Source: Zelopaecilomyces penicillatus
Taxonomy: Eukaryota; Ascomycota; Sordariomycetes; Hypocreales; Pseudodiploosporaceae
Assembly (NCBI GenBank): GCA_005765155.1
Contig: VCCP01000005.1
Coordinates: 5,022,001-5,086,000, forward strand
DNA: 64,000 nt
Direction: 5' to 3'
In this document: positions 22,523 through 32,444 of the stretch, one piece after another
Numbering within the stretch: position 1 is the stretch's first letter
Layout: each line of letters starts with the position of its first letter
Position numbers and translations under genes: made by a program
The notes under the pieces: generated by a model
Told to the model about the DNA's origin: nothing
Database searches by the model: none
Seen by the model: only the letters and a program-made list of their open reading frames with translations

Positions 22523-23205
22523 CTACAGATCCTGGTCCGCAAGGTAGCAAAACAGACTTCCGGCCTTGTTGCTGATTTCCAGGTCGTCAAAGTTACAGTC
22601 TCCAGGGTCCTCCATGCCGATATACAGCGGGTCAGCACAGTTTGTGTCACTGTAAAAGTATAGCCAGTCAGCTTCAAAGCGCATGATTTTGAGTTTGTCG
22701 GGTCAGTGAAATAACAGGATGGGTGTGTCTAGTTGTGACATGAGGATTTGTTTACCTGTAAAAGTCGCAGACGGCGCCCTCAGGGACTTGTGCGCCTGAG
22801 ATTTTGTATTTTCTGGGTTTCGAGTGTCAGTGGATACATGTATTACGTGTATATATTCAATTCGGTACATGTGTGGTGTATATTGCATTTGAATGACGGT
22901 TGCAAGCTCAAGGAAGGTTTGGGTGGAGGTTGTGCGTACAGGTCAGTGCCTAGGGAGTTGCATTTGCCGTCGGGCTCGATAGTTTGGTGGATGCCGTGGC
23001 AGTTTGTCTTTGTGTACATGACGGGCTGTACATGGTAGAAGTATCACAGATTGTCAGTAAATAAATATTAGGGTGTACAAGAATAGAGAGATTGTGGGAT
23101 GAAGTGGTTAAATTGTGTAAAAGTGATGAGGCTGACCTTGTCATTTGCAAGAGAACTGGCTGCACAGGACAGCACAGTGGCGACAAAAAACTTGATATAG
23201 AGCAT
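22523..23205 (-). CDS. Small secreted cysteine-rich protein (112 aa)
   Basis: Four small exons on the minus strand: 23137-23205, 22940-23025, 22756-22812, 22523-22649. All introns are GT..AG and phases agree through a 339-nt coding sequence, although no single ORF shows it. The start MLYIKFFVATVLSCAASSLA is a signal peptide. The mature part contains six cysteines, in TNCHG, GKCNS, AVCDFYS, TNCAD, GDCNF and LFCYLADQDL, enough for three disulphides. Size, signal peptide and cysteine number are those of small secreted cysteine-rich proteins, which in fungi include effectors and antimicrobial proteins. I do not recognise a named family and no activity is claimed. It faces the Thr-rich secreted protein gene convergently. 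Confidence 0.7.
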
Positions 23206-24543
23206 TTTGCTAAACAGGACACTTTTTCTTCAAAGGGAAATGAGATTTATTGACAGAAGGCTGCGTTTATTTCTTGAATCATTATTGGGAAACATCTGGT
23301 CTTTATACATAAGACATAGTACCTCAGCTCGCACAGGATAGGCGAAGGAATGCATCCCCCTCACTTATGTCTCATCACTAATGCAAGAGTTGTCAAATCA
23401 GAAGCGTAATTCTCTTGTTCAATTGGCTGTTCCACGTCATCATGCAATGTGACGATGTATGTGAAGCTGCTGTATCCTGCGGGCGGGCGGCGAATGTCAT
23501 GGGCTGGATATGTGGGAGATGGTATTGGCGGAGACTCAAAGTGTTTTGCTTTGTTTGTCTGTATGACTTGGCGGATTTGGAGATTGAATTGCGTGGATTG
23601 AGTGGGTTTATATATGCATATTTACATAGCACTTAATTGTACTGTGTTGTCTATGTCGTATTGAGGTTTCACTGTGATGACGTCGAAGCGACGCAAGAAG
23701 CTGGACTTGGGCATTTTATACTCTATACCACAAGCAGTAATTAAGATATTGTGTACCTGAGCCAACCCGTTTTGTAAAGTTTCTCTTTTGCAGTCGCACT
23801 AAGGATCCAGAGTACTATAATATACTATAAAGAAAAGGTATTATTTTGATATTAACGGTGTATTTATAGACTGGTTAGCATCGATCCTAAATGACGGCGT
23901 CTTCGTACCTGCTTGCTAGTGTGGTGGCGCAGCAATCGTGAAAAGACCTGGCTCTAGGCTCTTCCCAACAACTTATATTAGCGGTTCCTGGTGCAATTCA
24001 GCGGGATGGCAAACTGTTGATGTCAGTGGACATGTGTGGTGCCACAGCCTCAGGGGTTTTAAAAGGACAAGACTCGTATTTACTGGGCGAATGTGGCTTG
24101 GGCTGGTTACATCGGCAGCTTCAGCGGTCACACAGGCCAGGGGAAGACTCTCCCCACAGGCGCAGGGGTAACTAAAGGTGTCCCACTGGACGTGCAGCGA
24201 TTCCGGCCAACCTACAGGCCGTCAGCCCAAGAATCGATAACCCAGAGCCGTCATCAGCCTCACGAGCTACACAAACTGTCATTCTTTGCTCCTCAATCAT
24301 CATCTCGCCCATCGTCAGCTTCTTCTTTCTTTTACGACCAACTTTACCTCTGTGATATTTGCTCTCGCCAACCGACGCTTCACCAATCGCTCGCTCCCCT
24401 CAAACGCCGTCTCTCCAGCTGTCCGGGACTAATCATCCAATCCATCGCTCGCTCCCTTCAATTGACGACATCTCAACAAAATCCCCATCGCCGCCCGCAC
24501 TCTCACGTTCTGCTGTCAACCTTTTTCACATTTCCTTCCCAAG
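23206..24543. other. Divergent intergenic region and gna1 leader
   Basis: About 1.3 kb. The half near 23206 holds the promoter of the cysteine-rich protein gene. From about 24260 to 24543 the sequence is CT-rich (TCATCATCTCGCCC and similar), a typical leader before the gna1 ATG. No gene recognised. Confidence 0.5.
23301..23307 (-). promoter_or_regulatory. TATA box of the small cysteine-rich protein gene
   Basis: TATAAAG on the minus strand, about 96 bases upstream of the ATG at 23205, at nearly the same distance as in the neighbouring Thr-rich gene. Confidence 0.45.
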
Positions 24544-25175
24544 ATGCAGGTCCAGCAGATCCAGGCAGGTCTCTTCTCCGACGACCTCATCTCCCCTACA
24601 GTCGCCGCCGCCCTACCAGAGGGCTACAAGCTGCGAGCCCTACGCAAATCCGACTATGACGCCGGTTTTCTCGACTGCCTGCGGGTTCTGACGACGGTTG
24701 GCGATATCACAGAGGAAGGGTTCCACAAGCAATTCGACAATATGGTGGCGCAGGAGAGCTATTACATTGTTGTTATTGAGGATCCGTCTCGACCGGAGCA
24801 GCCTGTTGTGGCTACGGGCGCGCTGATTGTCGAGCACAAGTTGTATGTCACACCACTGCCCTTCACTAGAAGAGACGTCCATCTCTTTTGGCTCTGGTAA
24901 TGAATATGGGCTAACATTTATTTCAAAATAGCATCCACAGCCTTGGTAAAGTCGGCCATATCGAGGACATTGCTGTCTCCAAGGACCAGCAGGGCAAGAA
25001 GCTTGGCCTACGGCTCATCCAGGCCCTCGACTTTGTTGCCGAGAAGATCGGCTGCTACAAGAGCATCCTTGACTGCAGCGACGCAAACGAGGGTTTCTAC
25101 GTCAAATGTGGCTTCCGACGAGCAGGTCTGCAGATGGCACACTACTACCAGGAGACCAAGGGTAAATCCCAATAA
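24544..25175 (+). CDS. gna1: Glucosamine-6-phosphate N-acetyltransferase
   Basis: Two exons, 24544-24842 and 24932-25175, 180 residues, the normal size for fungal Gna1. The enzyme transfers acetyl from acetyl-CoA to glucosamine 6-phosphate, making the GlcNAc-6-P needed for UDP-GlcNAc, hence chitin, N-glycans and GPI anchors. Visible GNAT features: LRALRKSDYDAGFLDCLRVLT at the N-terminus, VGHIEDIAVSKDQQGKKLG (acetyl-CoA pyrophosphate loop Q-x-x-K-x-x-G at about 120-130), and LDCSDANEGFYVKCGF near the C-terminus with the usual Tyr. The intron between EHK and FIHS, with a GTATGT donor and an AATAG acceptor, restores the conserved K-F-I-H stretch. The protein is cytosolic; no signal peptide. Confidence 0.95.
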
Positions 25176-25608
25176 GCTCTTTTTTTAATTGCTTCTTGTC
25201 GTATTACGCTCTTCCTAGTTTTGGTGTTTCCACGACCACCTCCCTTTTTTTTCCCAAGTCCACATAAAGGGGAGGTGTGTGATCTCACCCATTCAAAAAC
25301 ACAATAATATTCCGCTTACATGAGTGGAGAAATCCCCATTGATTGCGTCTTTTCTGCCCAACAAGTCAAAAACGTCTTGATAGCATAGATGCTGATGCTA
25401 GATTTTGTTTCTTATTTCGGCGCAGGTAGTAAAATATAGATGACAAAAGGTTAGATCAAGTTGGATACTACCTACAGAGTAAAGGTTAAGCTGAAATAAA
25501 GTAATGGATCAATTCGCCTTTCGTCAAGTCAATGTGTGTGCGCTTTTATGCATAAGCAACGCCGGACCCGTGCAATGACACTGCGGGAAGTGGTCCACCA
25601 CTTCAAAT
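25176..25608. other. Intergenic, gna1 3' flank
   Basis: Transcription end of gna1 and the 5' flank of the tRNA gene; no further gene seen. Confidence 0.5.
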
Positions 25609-25680
25609 GGTTCCGTGGTCTAACGGTCATGACTGCGGATTCTGATTCCGCCAGCGAGGGTTCGACTCCCTCCGGAACCT
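25609..25680 (+). tRNA. tRNA-Gln (anticodon CTG)
   Basis: A 72-nt cloverleaf without intron. Acceptor arms GGTTCCG and CGGAACC pair over 7 bp; the anticodon arm has GCGGA/TCCGC around loop TTCTGAT, giving anticodon CTG for CAG codons. The A box (TGGTCTAACGG) and B box (GGTTCGACTCC) of an RNA polymerase III gene are present. A TTTT run six bases downstream can end transcription. Confidence 0.96.
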
Positions 25681-25992
25681 ACTCTTTTGCGATTGCCTTT
25701 TATTTTTGCTCAATTGAGATGGTGATGTGGTTTTTTTGCACCTGGCGTCTTTGTTTTACATATGTTCCTTATTTGTTTAGATATTCTCTGCCTTCACTTG
25801 ATATTTGGCACTGGCTTTCACGTGTGCATTGAGTGAACCCTAGAAACGACAAACCTGGGCCCATCTTGGCCTTGTTATAACTCCGGAAAGCAATTGACCA
25901 GTGGTACATTTTTATTTCTTGTCTATTCATCTCTCATTATTTAACCCATTACTGTAGGCTGCTTTCAAGCATTCATCAAACTCTCCAACCGT
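25681..25992. other. Intergenic between tRNA-Gln and the SDR gene 3' end
   Basis: T-rich downstream flank of the tRNA; nothing else recognised. Confidence 0.5.
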
Positions 25993-26936
25993 CTACCGAC
26001 CCATCCATCCTCCATCCACCACCAATACATGCCCACTAACATAGGCACTCGACCTACTCGCAAGATACACAGCCGTGCCCTTGAAATCCTCGGGCTTTCC
26101 CCATCGACCCGCTGGAATACGGTCATTGATGCTCTTCAATCTCTCTGGGTTATTCAGAATAGCCTCGTTCATATCGGTGTCAATGTAGCCCGGGGCAATG
26201 CAGTTGACGGTGATGCCCTGGGACGTCCACTCGTTGGCGAAGCTCTTTGTCATTTGGCCGACGGCGCCCTTGGAGGCCGCGTAGGCGGGGACGGTCAGGC
26301 CGCCCTGGAAGGTGAGCAGCGAGCCGAAGTTGATGACGCTGCCGCGGCGGCCGGTGATGGGGGAGGGCTCGAGGGTAAGCATGTGGCGGCCGATGTCGCG
26401 GCAGAGGGTGAAGACGGAGTTGAGGTTTACTTGCATGACCTGTTGTTATCACGTTAGCCAACTAATAATGATTTTCTCGAGTGAACATCATGGGAAAAGT
26501 GGTGTGATGAGAACTTTCGCACCTCGTTGAAATCGGAGTCGGGAAACTGTGCGCAGGGATGGCGTCTCTGGATACCAGCGCAGTTGACAAGAATGCGTAT
26601 CTCATGGCCATCAGCGAGCACCTTGGGTGTCAGAGAGGCGACCTGCTCTTGAACTGAAATGTCGGCCGTGTAGATCCAAGCCTTGCGCCCAAGCTTCTCC
26701 ACAGCGTCCTTGGTCTCTGTCGAAGTAGTGTCTCTCTGTAAAGTTATGTGAAACATCAGCAAGTTTTTCCCTTTTCCCCAGCCATTGTATGATTGTATGT
26801 TTTTTTGAGTCCTAACCTGTACGAGAATAATGTCTGCGCCGGCTTCAGCAAAGGCAATGGCAACGGCCTGGCCAATGCCGCGAGTGCCTCCGGTGATGAG
26901 AGCCGTGTGGCCTTCGAGAGAGAACATGGATGCCAT
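25993..26936 (-). CDS. Short-chain dehydrogenase/reductase, KduD-like (deoxy-gluconate/gluconate type)
   Basis: Three exons: 26817-26936, 26523-26735, 25993-26439; 259 residues, classical SDR size. Cofactor site TGGTRGIG (residues 15-22), NCAGI at 91-95, and the catalytic set Asn116, Ser151, Tyr164, Lys168 in YAASK are complete. The C-terminal PGYIDTDMNEAI and VSGHVLVVDGGW are those of 2-deoxy-D-gluconate 3-dehydrogenase (KduD) and gluconate 5-dehydrogenase-like SDRs, which interconvert keto- and hydroxy-sugar acids with NAD(P)H. The exact substrate cannot be read from sequence. The gene diverges from the polyol dehydrogenase at 28092, sharing a 1.15-kb promoter region, which suggests a common sugar or polyol pathway. 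No targeting signal is seen. Confidence 0.88.
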
Positions 26937-28091
26937 GTTTGAATGTCGGGGTAAAATGGGTTATGGGGAGCTATTAGTTGGTGATGCCAAATAGATTGAC
27001 AAGATTGCAGGATGCAAAGAAAGAGACGCTCAAAGTCTTGTTATACAGCTGAGAGTAGATTATTGCACAAAGCCAGCAGTTTTCTTTGATGCAAGGTGTA
27101 GGTATGTGAAAAGCTAGGGTGACGCTCAATCGATCTTTTGTTTCTGGTTTTTTGACGTCCGAGAGTCGGGGAATGGAGGGGCAACAGACCGTTTGCAGCT
27201 GGCGACGGGTTTCTGCTACCCCCAAAACTGTAGCTCTGCTGCCCCGCGATGTGGTTTAGGCGGCTTGTCCCAGATGTGCTACTAATTCCACCTATTGTGG
27301 CTCTAGGATTTACCTGTACTTTTATCTCATTATTATAGGTAAGGTATCTTTCAACATCCCCACGTCATCGTGCTAGTTTTCACATTTCCCAATCCGGCAA
27401 TCCTCGCCGGTCAAACACCAACTTTTCCACCCTCACCTATATTGTCTCCCCCACTTCCATCTCTGCGCGCATCAAGTTTCCCATAATCTTCTGGATGACA
27501 TTTCTCCAACGGGGCTTGAAGAAACTGACTAGGGGTCCACACCATCTCATAAAAATCAATGTACCGGCTTTGTATAGCAGGTCACTGATATATAGATATT
27601 ACAGTGAATATATACAATGCCATTAGTTGAGGTACTAGGGGATTAAAATCCCCCCGCAACCGCCGCCTCGATCCGATATGCGGCGAGAGAGGGGCAGCCG
27701 TTTTTGATGCTATGGTGGATGGTATGGATGGTGGGGGGATGGTGTTGCGCCGCTGGCATGTATGGATGGGGCAGCTGGCGGCTCTGGTTAATTATGCAGT
27801 TTTTCTCACTTTTAATACACTGACATTCCTAAACTGTCGCTCTTTCATCTTTTTCTCTTTGACATTGTCGGAAATCTTGGGATTTTGGCTTTTTTTTTGC
27901 TGCTTGGTCAGTCAACCGCTGGTTATCTCGAGTCCCCTGTGTTGGCCTTGAACAGCTTTCAGTGAGCCCTGCTAACACTTACGCTCGTCAGTTTCTTTCC
28001 CTTACGACCTCAGTTCTGCACAGCACCTTCAATTCTTGCCGGAAAAAACCACAGGAATTTGAGAGTGTTCCATACTCGAACGAACATCATA
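26937..28091. promoter_or_regulatory. Divergent promoter region of the SDR and polyol dehydrogenase genes
   Basis: 1.15 kb between two start codons pointing away from each other. It contains an inverted repeat at 27638-27653 overlapping a GCGGGG (minus strand) that fits the CreA carbon-repressor consensus SYGGRG, and a CT-rich leader before 28092. No gene is recognised inside. Confidence 0.5.
27638..27653. promoter_or_regulatory. Inverted repeat GGGGATT-AA-AATCCCC, possible regulator site
   Basis: Seven-base arms separated by two bases, 454 bases upstream of the polyol dehydrogenase ATG. The flanking Cs make a CreA-type SYGGRG site on the minus strand and an AGGGG stress-element core on the plus strand. 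Assignment to any regulator is inference. Confidence 0.35.
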
Positions 28092-29497
28092 ATGTCTGTC
28101 GATAACGTCAAGGCCGCTGTCCTGCGTGGTGAGCGAGACCTCCACATTGTAAGGATCGCAACTCTCCAAACTTCTAGATCTCGTCTCCCTTCTCATCCTC
28201 TTTGACATCTCATTTCATAAAAACAAAACTCACTTAAAGTCCCTCCAACCAATACTTACAATTTCCACCACTTCTAGGAAGAGCGTCAACTCTCCACCCC
28301 CGCCAGCGATGAGGTCCAAATCGCCGTCCAGTCCACCGGCCTCTGCGGCTCCGACCTCCACTACTTTGGCCACTACCGCAACGGCGACATTCTCGTCCGC
28401 GAGCCCCTTACCCTCGGCCATGAATCCAGCGGTACTGTTGTCGCAGTCGGCTCTGCGGTGAAGGATTTGGCTGCTGGTGACCGTGTTGCTCTCGAGGTTG
28501 GCGTGCCGTGCGGTGACTGTGATTACTGCGGTGATGGCCGATATAATATCTGCCGTGGTATGCGGTTCCGGAGCTCGGCCAAGTCGTTTCCTCATTATCA
28601 AGGAACCTTGCAGGAGAGGATTAACCATCCGGCGAAGTGGTGCTACAAGTATGGAAGCCTCATTCAGCCCTCGCCATAGGTTTATAGACTATTAAGACAT
28701 TCACTGACTATATCATCTGTATAGGCTACCAGACACAATCTCCCTCGATCTCGGCGCCATCATGGAGCCCCTCTCCGTCGCCATGCACGCCCACAACCGC
28801 GCAAACCCAGCGCCCGGCTCCACCGTGCTCGTCTTCGGCGCCGGAGCCGTAGGTCTCCTCGCTGGTGCTGTCAGCAAGGCCTTTGGTGCCTCGGCCGTCA
28901 TCATTGCAGATATTCAAAAGGACCGTGTGGACTTTGCCGTGAGCAAGGGATATGCTGATGCGGGCTTTGTGGTCCCCATGGCGCGGCCGCAGACGATTGA
29001 GGATAAACTTGCGTATGCGCAGAGTGTGGCAGAGCAGGCGAGAAACACGGTCGTTAATGGGAAGGCGATTGGGGAGGTTGCTGCCACGTATGAGTGTACT
29101 GGTGTGGAAACTTGTCTCCAGAGCTCCATCTACGTATGTTTTCGACGTTTACTTCCCTGGTAAAAATCCCTTTATTTACTGACTTCATTTTTTTTAGTCC
29201 ACGAGACCAGGAGGCAAAGTCCTCATCATCGGCATGGGAACCCCCATCGTCACTCTCCCCATGTCCGCCGCGGCCCTGCGCGAAGTCGACCTACTCGGTG
29301 TCTTTCGATACGCAAACACATACCCCAAGGTCATTGAGATGCTGTCAAACCCACCACCGGGTCTGCCTGATCTGTCGACGCTAGTCACGCATCGGTTCAA
29401 GGGTATTGACCGGGTCAAGGAGGCGTTTGATATGGCTGGTAAGGTCAAGGATGAGCAAGGGGATTTAGTTATCAAGGTTGTGGTTGATATGGCGTAA
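28092..29497 (+). CDS. Zinc-dependent polyol dehydrogenase (sorbitol/xylitol dehydrogenase type)
   Basis: Four exons: 28092-28148, 28278-28648, 28725-29133, 29198-29497; 378 residues. Medium-chain dehydrogenase of the sorbitol dehydrogenase branch. Catalytic zinc ligands Cys42 (GLCGSDLHYF) and His67-Glu68 (LGHESSGTV) are present; the structural zinc ligands Cys97, Cys100, Cys103 and Cys111 are all kept. The nucleotide-binding GAGAVG is followed by Asp in VIIADIQ, favouring NAD+ over NADP+. The enzyme should oxidise polyols such as xylitol or sorbitol to ketoses. It sits between an SDR and an aldo-keto reductase; an AKR plus this dehydrogenase is the classic pair converting an aldose to a polyol and then a ketose. 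All introns are GT..AG, with matching phase. Confidence 0.93.
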
Positions 29498-29781
29498 GGG
29501 ATGGGGGTGTTTGGGAATAAAAAGAGTAGATTTCTTTCCTATAAAGACAAGTTTAATTGATGAGTTAATGCCATTCTTGTGATTCTCGTTGTAGGGTGCG
29601 GCATTATTATTCTACTACATGCTAGCTAAAATGTCTGAGGATTATAATGAATTGCCTTAACTGCTCCCATTGCGACCTAAGGGAGAAACTACAATTTTGT
29701 TACAAGTAAGATAATGTCTTGCAAATAAAAACCTCTTTTCAACTCTTTCGCTCTAAAAGTCTATTCTACTTCACTCCCACC

Positions 29782-31257
29782 TCATGACTTGTCAGGGAAG
29801 CCAAAGTCAACATTAAACGGCGGGTACACATATCGCTTCAGCTCGCCCTTCCTTGTCAGCTCGTCCGAGTATCCAGTCAGCAGCTTCATATCCTCCTCAT
29901 CTAGCTTCACAATCTCGAGGTTGGCCTTGATGCGAGCGGGCGTGACGGACTTGGCGAGAACGGTGCTTCCTCGGGCGACTATAGGAGGACCAAATCAGCA
30001 AATACTTCCACTAAGATGACTGCATTATATAAAAGAGGGAGAATATTATTAGCTCACCGTGATAGCTAAGTAGAACAGTGCTGGGGGAGACACCCTTCTT
30101 TTCGGCGATTTTGACAACTGGTTCCGCGCTCATGAGAGGGCCACCGGTGCTGCCCAGCGGGCTGTAGGCCACGACGTGAACGCCCTTTTCATTGCAGAGG
30201 TCTACAATCTCCTGTTGGGGGAGGCTGGGGTGGTTTTCAATCTGGTTGATCGCGGGAGGGACCGTTGCCGAAGCTAGGAGTTCTTGGAGATACGGCTTGC
30301 TGTACTGTTGTTTTGCCCAGGTCAGCAATTTAAGCAGGGAGAAGATTTAGTAGAGAATATGCGTACGTTGCAGACTCCAATGGCCTTGACTTTGCCGGTG
30401 CTGAGGAGAGCTTCCATTTGCTTCCAGCCTTCAAGGTGGCTGTATGAGCGGATGACATCTCTGGAGCCGTCGGCCACAGTAGGGAACTTGTCGTGGTTTC
30501 CTGTTATCACTGTTAGATACCGTTCTTCATCTCAACAGCGCTTCTTATTATTACCCTCAGGGTTCAGCAAAACAGGCCAGTGCTAGTCTCTTGTTAGCAT
30601 TGCGAATTGACCATCCTTCACATATAGAGATAGGGGGCTCTCATAGAAAAATGGGGATGATGAAGGAAAACTTACAATCAAGTAGAGATCAACATAATCG
30701 ACCCCCAGGCTCTTCAAGCTCTTCTCCAGACCCTCGGCGATTCTGGTGTTGTAGGTAGCCCAGACCTTGGTCATGAGGAAGACATCCTCGCGCTTGACAC
30801 CAGCCTTGAAGGCGTCCGCAAGACCCTCGCCGACCTCGTCCTCGTTGCCGTAGCAGTAGGCGCAGTCGATGAGCTTGTAGCCGTTCTGGAGGGCGTACGA
30901 GACGGCGGTGCGGACCTCGCCGGCTTGAGACTGCCAGGTGCCTGTGTGTTGGAATCACCATTGGTCAGCCATTATATTTATTTATTTATTCATCCCATCA
31001 TCTTTGGTTTGGCAGTAAACTTGAGCTCTTTTCTCCATGTGGTGAAGCTGGCTGGTGGTGGAACGCTCGTACACCAGCCATCATGACGCAACTATTTCTA
31101 CCCCTCCATAAAAAACTTCAAGAGTGGAGGGGTAGCAAGAGAGAAGAGAAACAAAATCAAGTGGTTCAAAGAGTTTAGGTGGTCAGCAGTCAGACTTACC
31201 GAGGCCAACGGCAGGGAGGTCCTGGCCAGAGTTTAGCTTGAAAGAAGTGCTCGCCAT
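29782..31257 (-). CDS. Aldo-keto reductase (NADP-dependent, aldose/glycerol type)
   Basis: Six exons: 31200-31257, 30676-30941, 30555-30582, 30367-30500, 30058-30304, 29782-29978; 309 residues, usual AKR length. The third exon is only 28 nt and supplies HWPVLLNPE. The catalytic tetrad is complete: Asp45 and Tyr50 (IDCAYCYGNE), Lys78 (MTKVW) and His109 (IHWPV). Further AKR marks are GVCN, NQIENHPSLPQ, VVAYSPLGS and, at the NADP site, VLAKSVTPARIKANL. Such enzymes reduce aldoses, glyceraldehyde or similar carbonyls. Its 3' end faces the polyol dehydrogenase 284 bases away. Substrate preference cannot be decided from sequence. No organelle signal. Confidence 0.92.
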
Positions 31258-31520
31258 GGCTAAGGAGGCTGTGTGAGAAGCAAATGTGTGGTATTTTCAA
31301 GATTCAAAAACAACGGGGGGACAAATGGATTGGATAGATGTAAGAAGTAGAAAACGGCAGAGAGAAGATGAGTTGCAGCTGTCTGCAGTGGCAAGTAAGA
31401 TATACTATGGACCACTACTATGCTATGCTACCGTAATAGACAAAGGATTCTTTAAGCCACCACTCACAGCACTGCACAACCCAACCCATTGATGCAACTA
31501 CCTATAAAGGGCCCATTCGC

Positions 31521-31649
31521 TTAAACCACTGCATCTCCTCTCCCCTTCCGGCCCTTCAATCGCCCGATGCCGAACCGCCGGTCAATACAATACACATACA
31601 GAAAATAAATAAAGACGAGATCCCAAAAAGGTGTCCATCCGGCGGGCAT
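31521..31649 (-). CDS. Possible 42-residue single-span membrane microprotein
   Basis: A short ORF from the first ATG at 31649 (A at -3) to TAA at 31521. It encodes MPAGWTPFWDLVFIYFLYV, continuing with a Cys and a basic tail RRFGIGRLKGRKGRG. The profile is one transmembrane helix of about 15-18 residues followed by a positive cytosolic end, as in real membrane microproteins. I do not recognise a family, and a chance ORF is possible. It lies between the AKR promoter and the sed5 3' end, on the same strand as both. Confidence 0.35.
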   Translation of the reverse strand: MPAGWTPFWDLVFIYFLYVYCIDRRFGIGRLKGRKGRGDAVV

Positions 31650-32444
31650 TTTCCTATGGTGTGGGTGTGGTGTGGTGGGGGAAGAGAATGGGAATGAGCG
31701 GGACGATTGGGGGGAGGTGGTGGACCAAGATTCTAGCCACGGAGAAATCAATCCGAGACCAGAAAGTGGGTTTCCATAGGAATTTACGTGAGTGACTTTG
31801 ATGATTATGGGGCTTGGGGATTGAGCATCGTCACCGGAGATGGAATTCGTTGATTAAGGCCGGCCCTTGATGACACTATTGTATCATATCGCGGGTTCTT
31901 CTCCGCATTCGAATCCCGTTTGCCGACCTGATCCTCGGTGTCTAATGGTCCGTAAACCAGTTTATTACAGCAAGTATATCGGTAAACTCAATCAACACCT
32001 CCGTCACCGGAGTTCCAATCACTCCGTTAATCAAGCACACCTCACCATAGCAAGCACAATCAATCTTCAAATCTTCAATCCAAGTAATACCGCATTAACA
32101 AAACGCCCCCTAATTCGGCATTTTGCCTCCCAATAATCCCCCGTCTTCCCGGCGGTGCAATCCTCTAAGTTAAAAAAAGACACTAACTATGATGCCATTC
32201 CTTTTGTCTTTCAAAATCAAGGAAGCAAGAACATAAAACGACAAGAAAAGAAAAAGAAACCGAACAGAAGAAGCTACCACCCTCTCTCACATATATGTTT
32301 GTTCATACAAAGAAGTTGAAGAAAGAATGCCGTGTGTCGAGTGGTATCCATTACGAAACATAAAGTTTTAAGCCTGAACATTGTGTCCACCTTCTCCTCC
32401 TACGTATTGTTACGTCTATAAGTTGAGTGTGCGAGAGAAGAAAT
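31650..32444. other. Intergenic, sed5 3' flank
   Basis: About 0.8 kb with A-rich patches near 32220-32270 and no ORF of interest. A TTCGAATCCCG motif near 31908 resembles a tRNA B box, but no cloverleaf can be drawn. Confidence 0.45.

Noticed and set aside
31890..31930. Second tRNA B-box-like motif (TTCGAATCCCG)
   Set aside because: No matching A box or cloverleaf within 100 bases.
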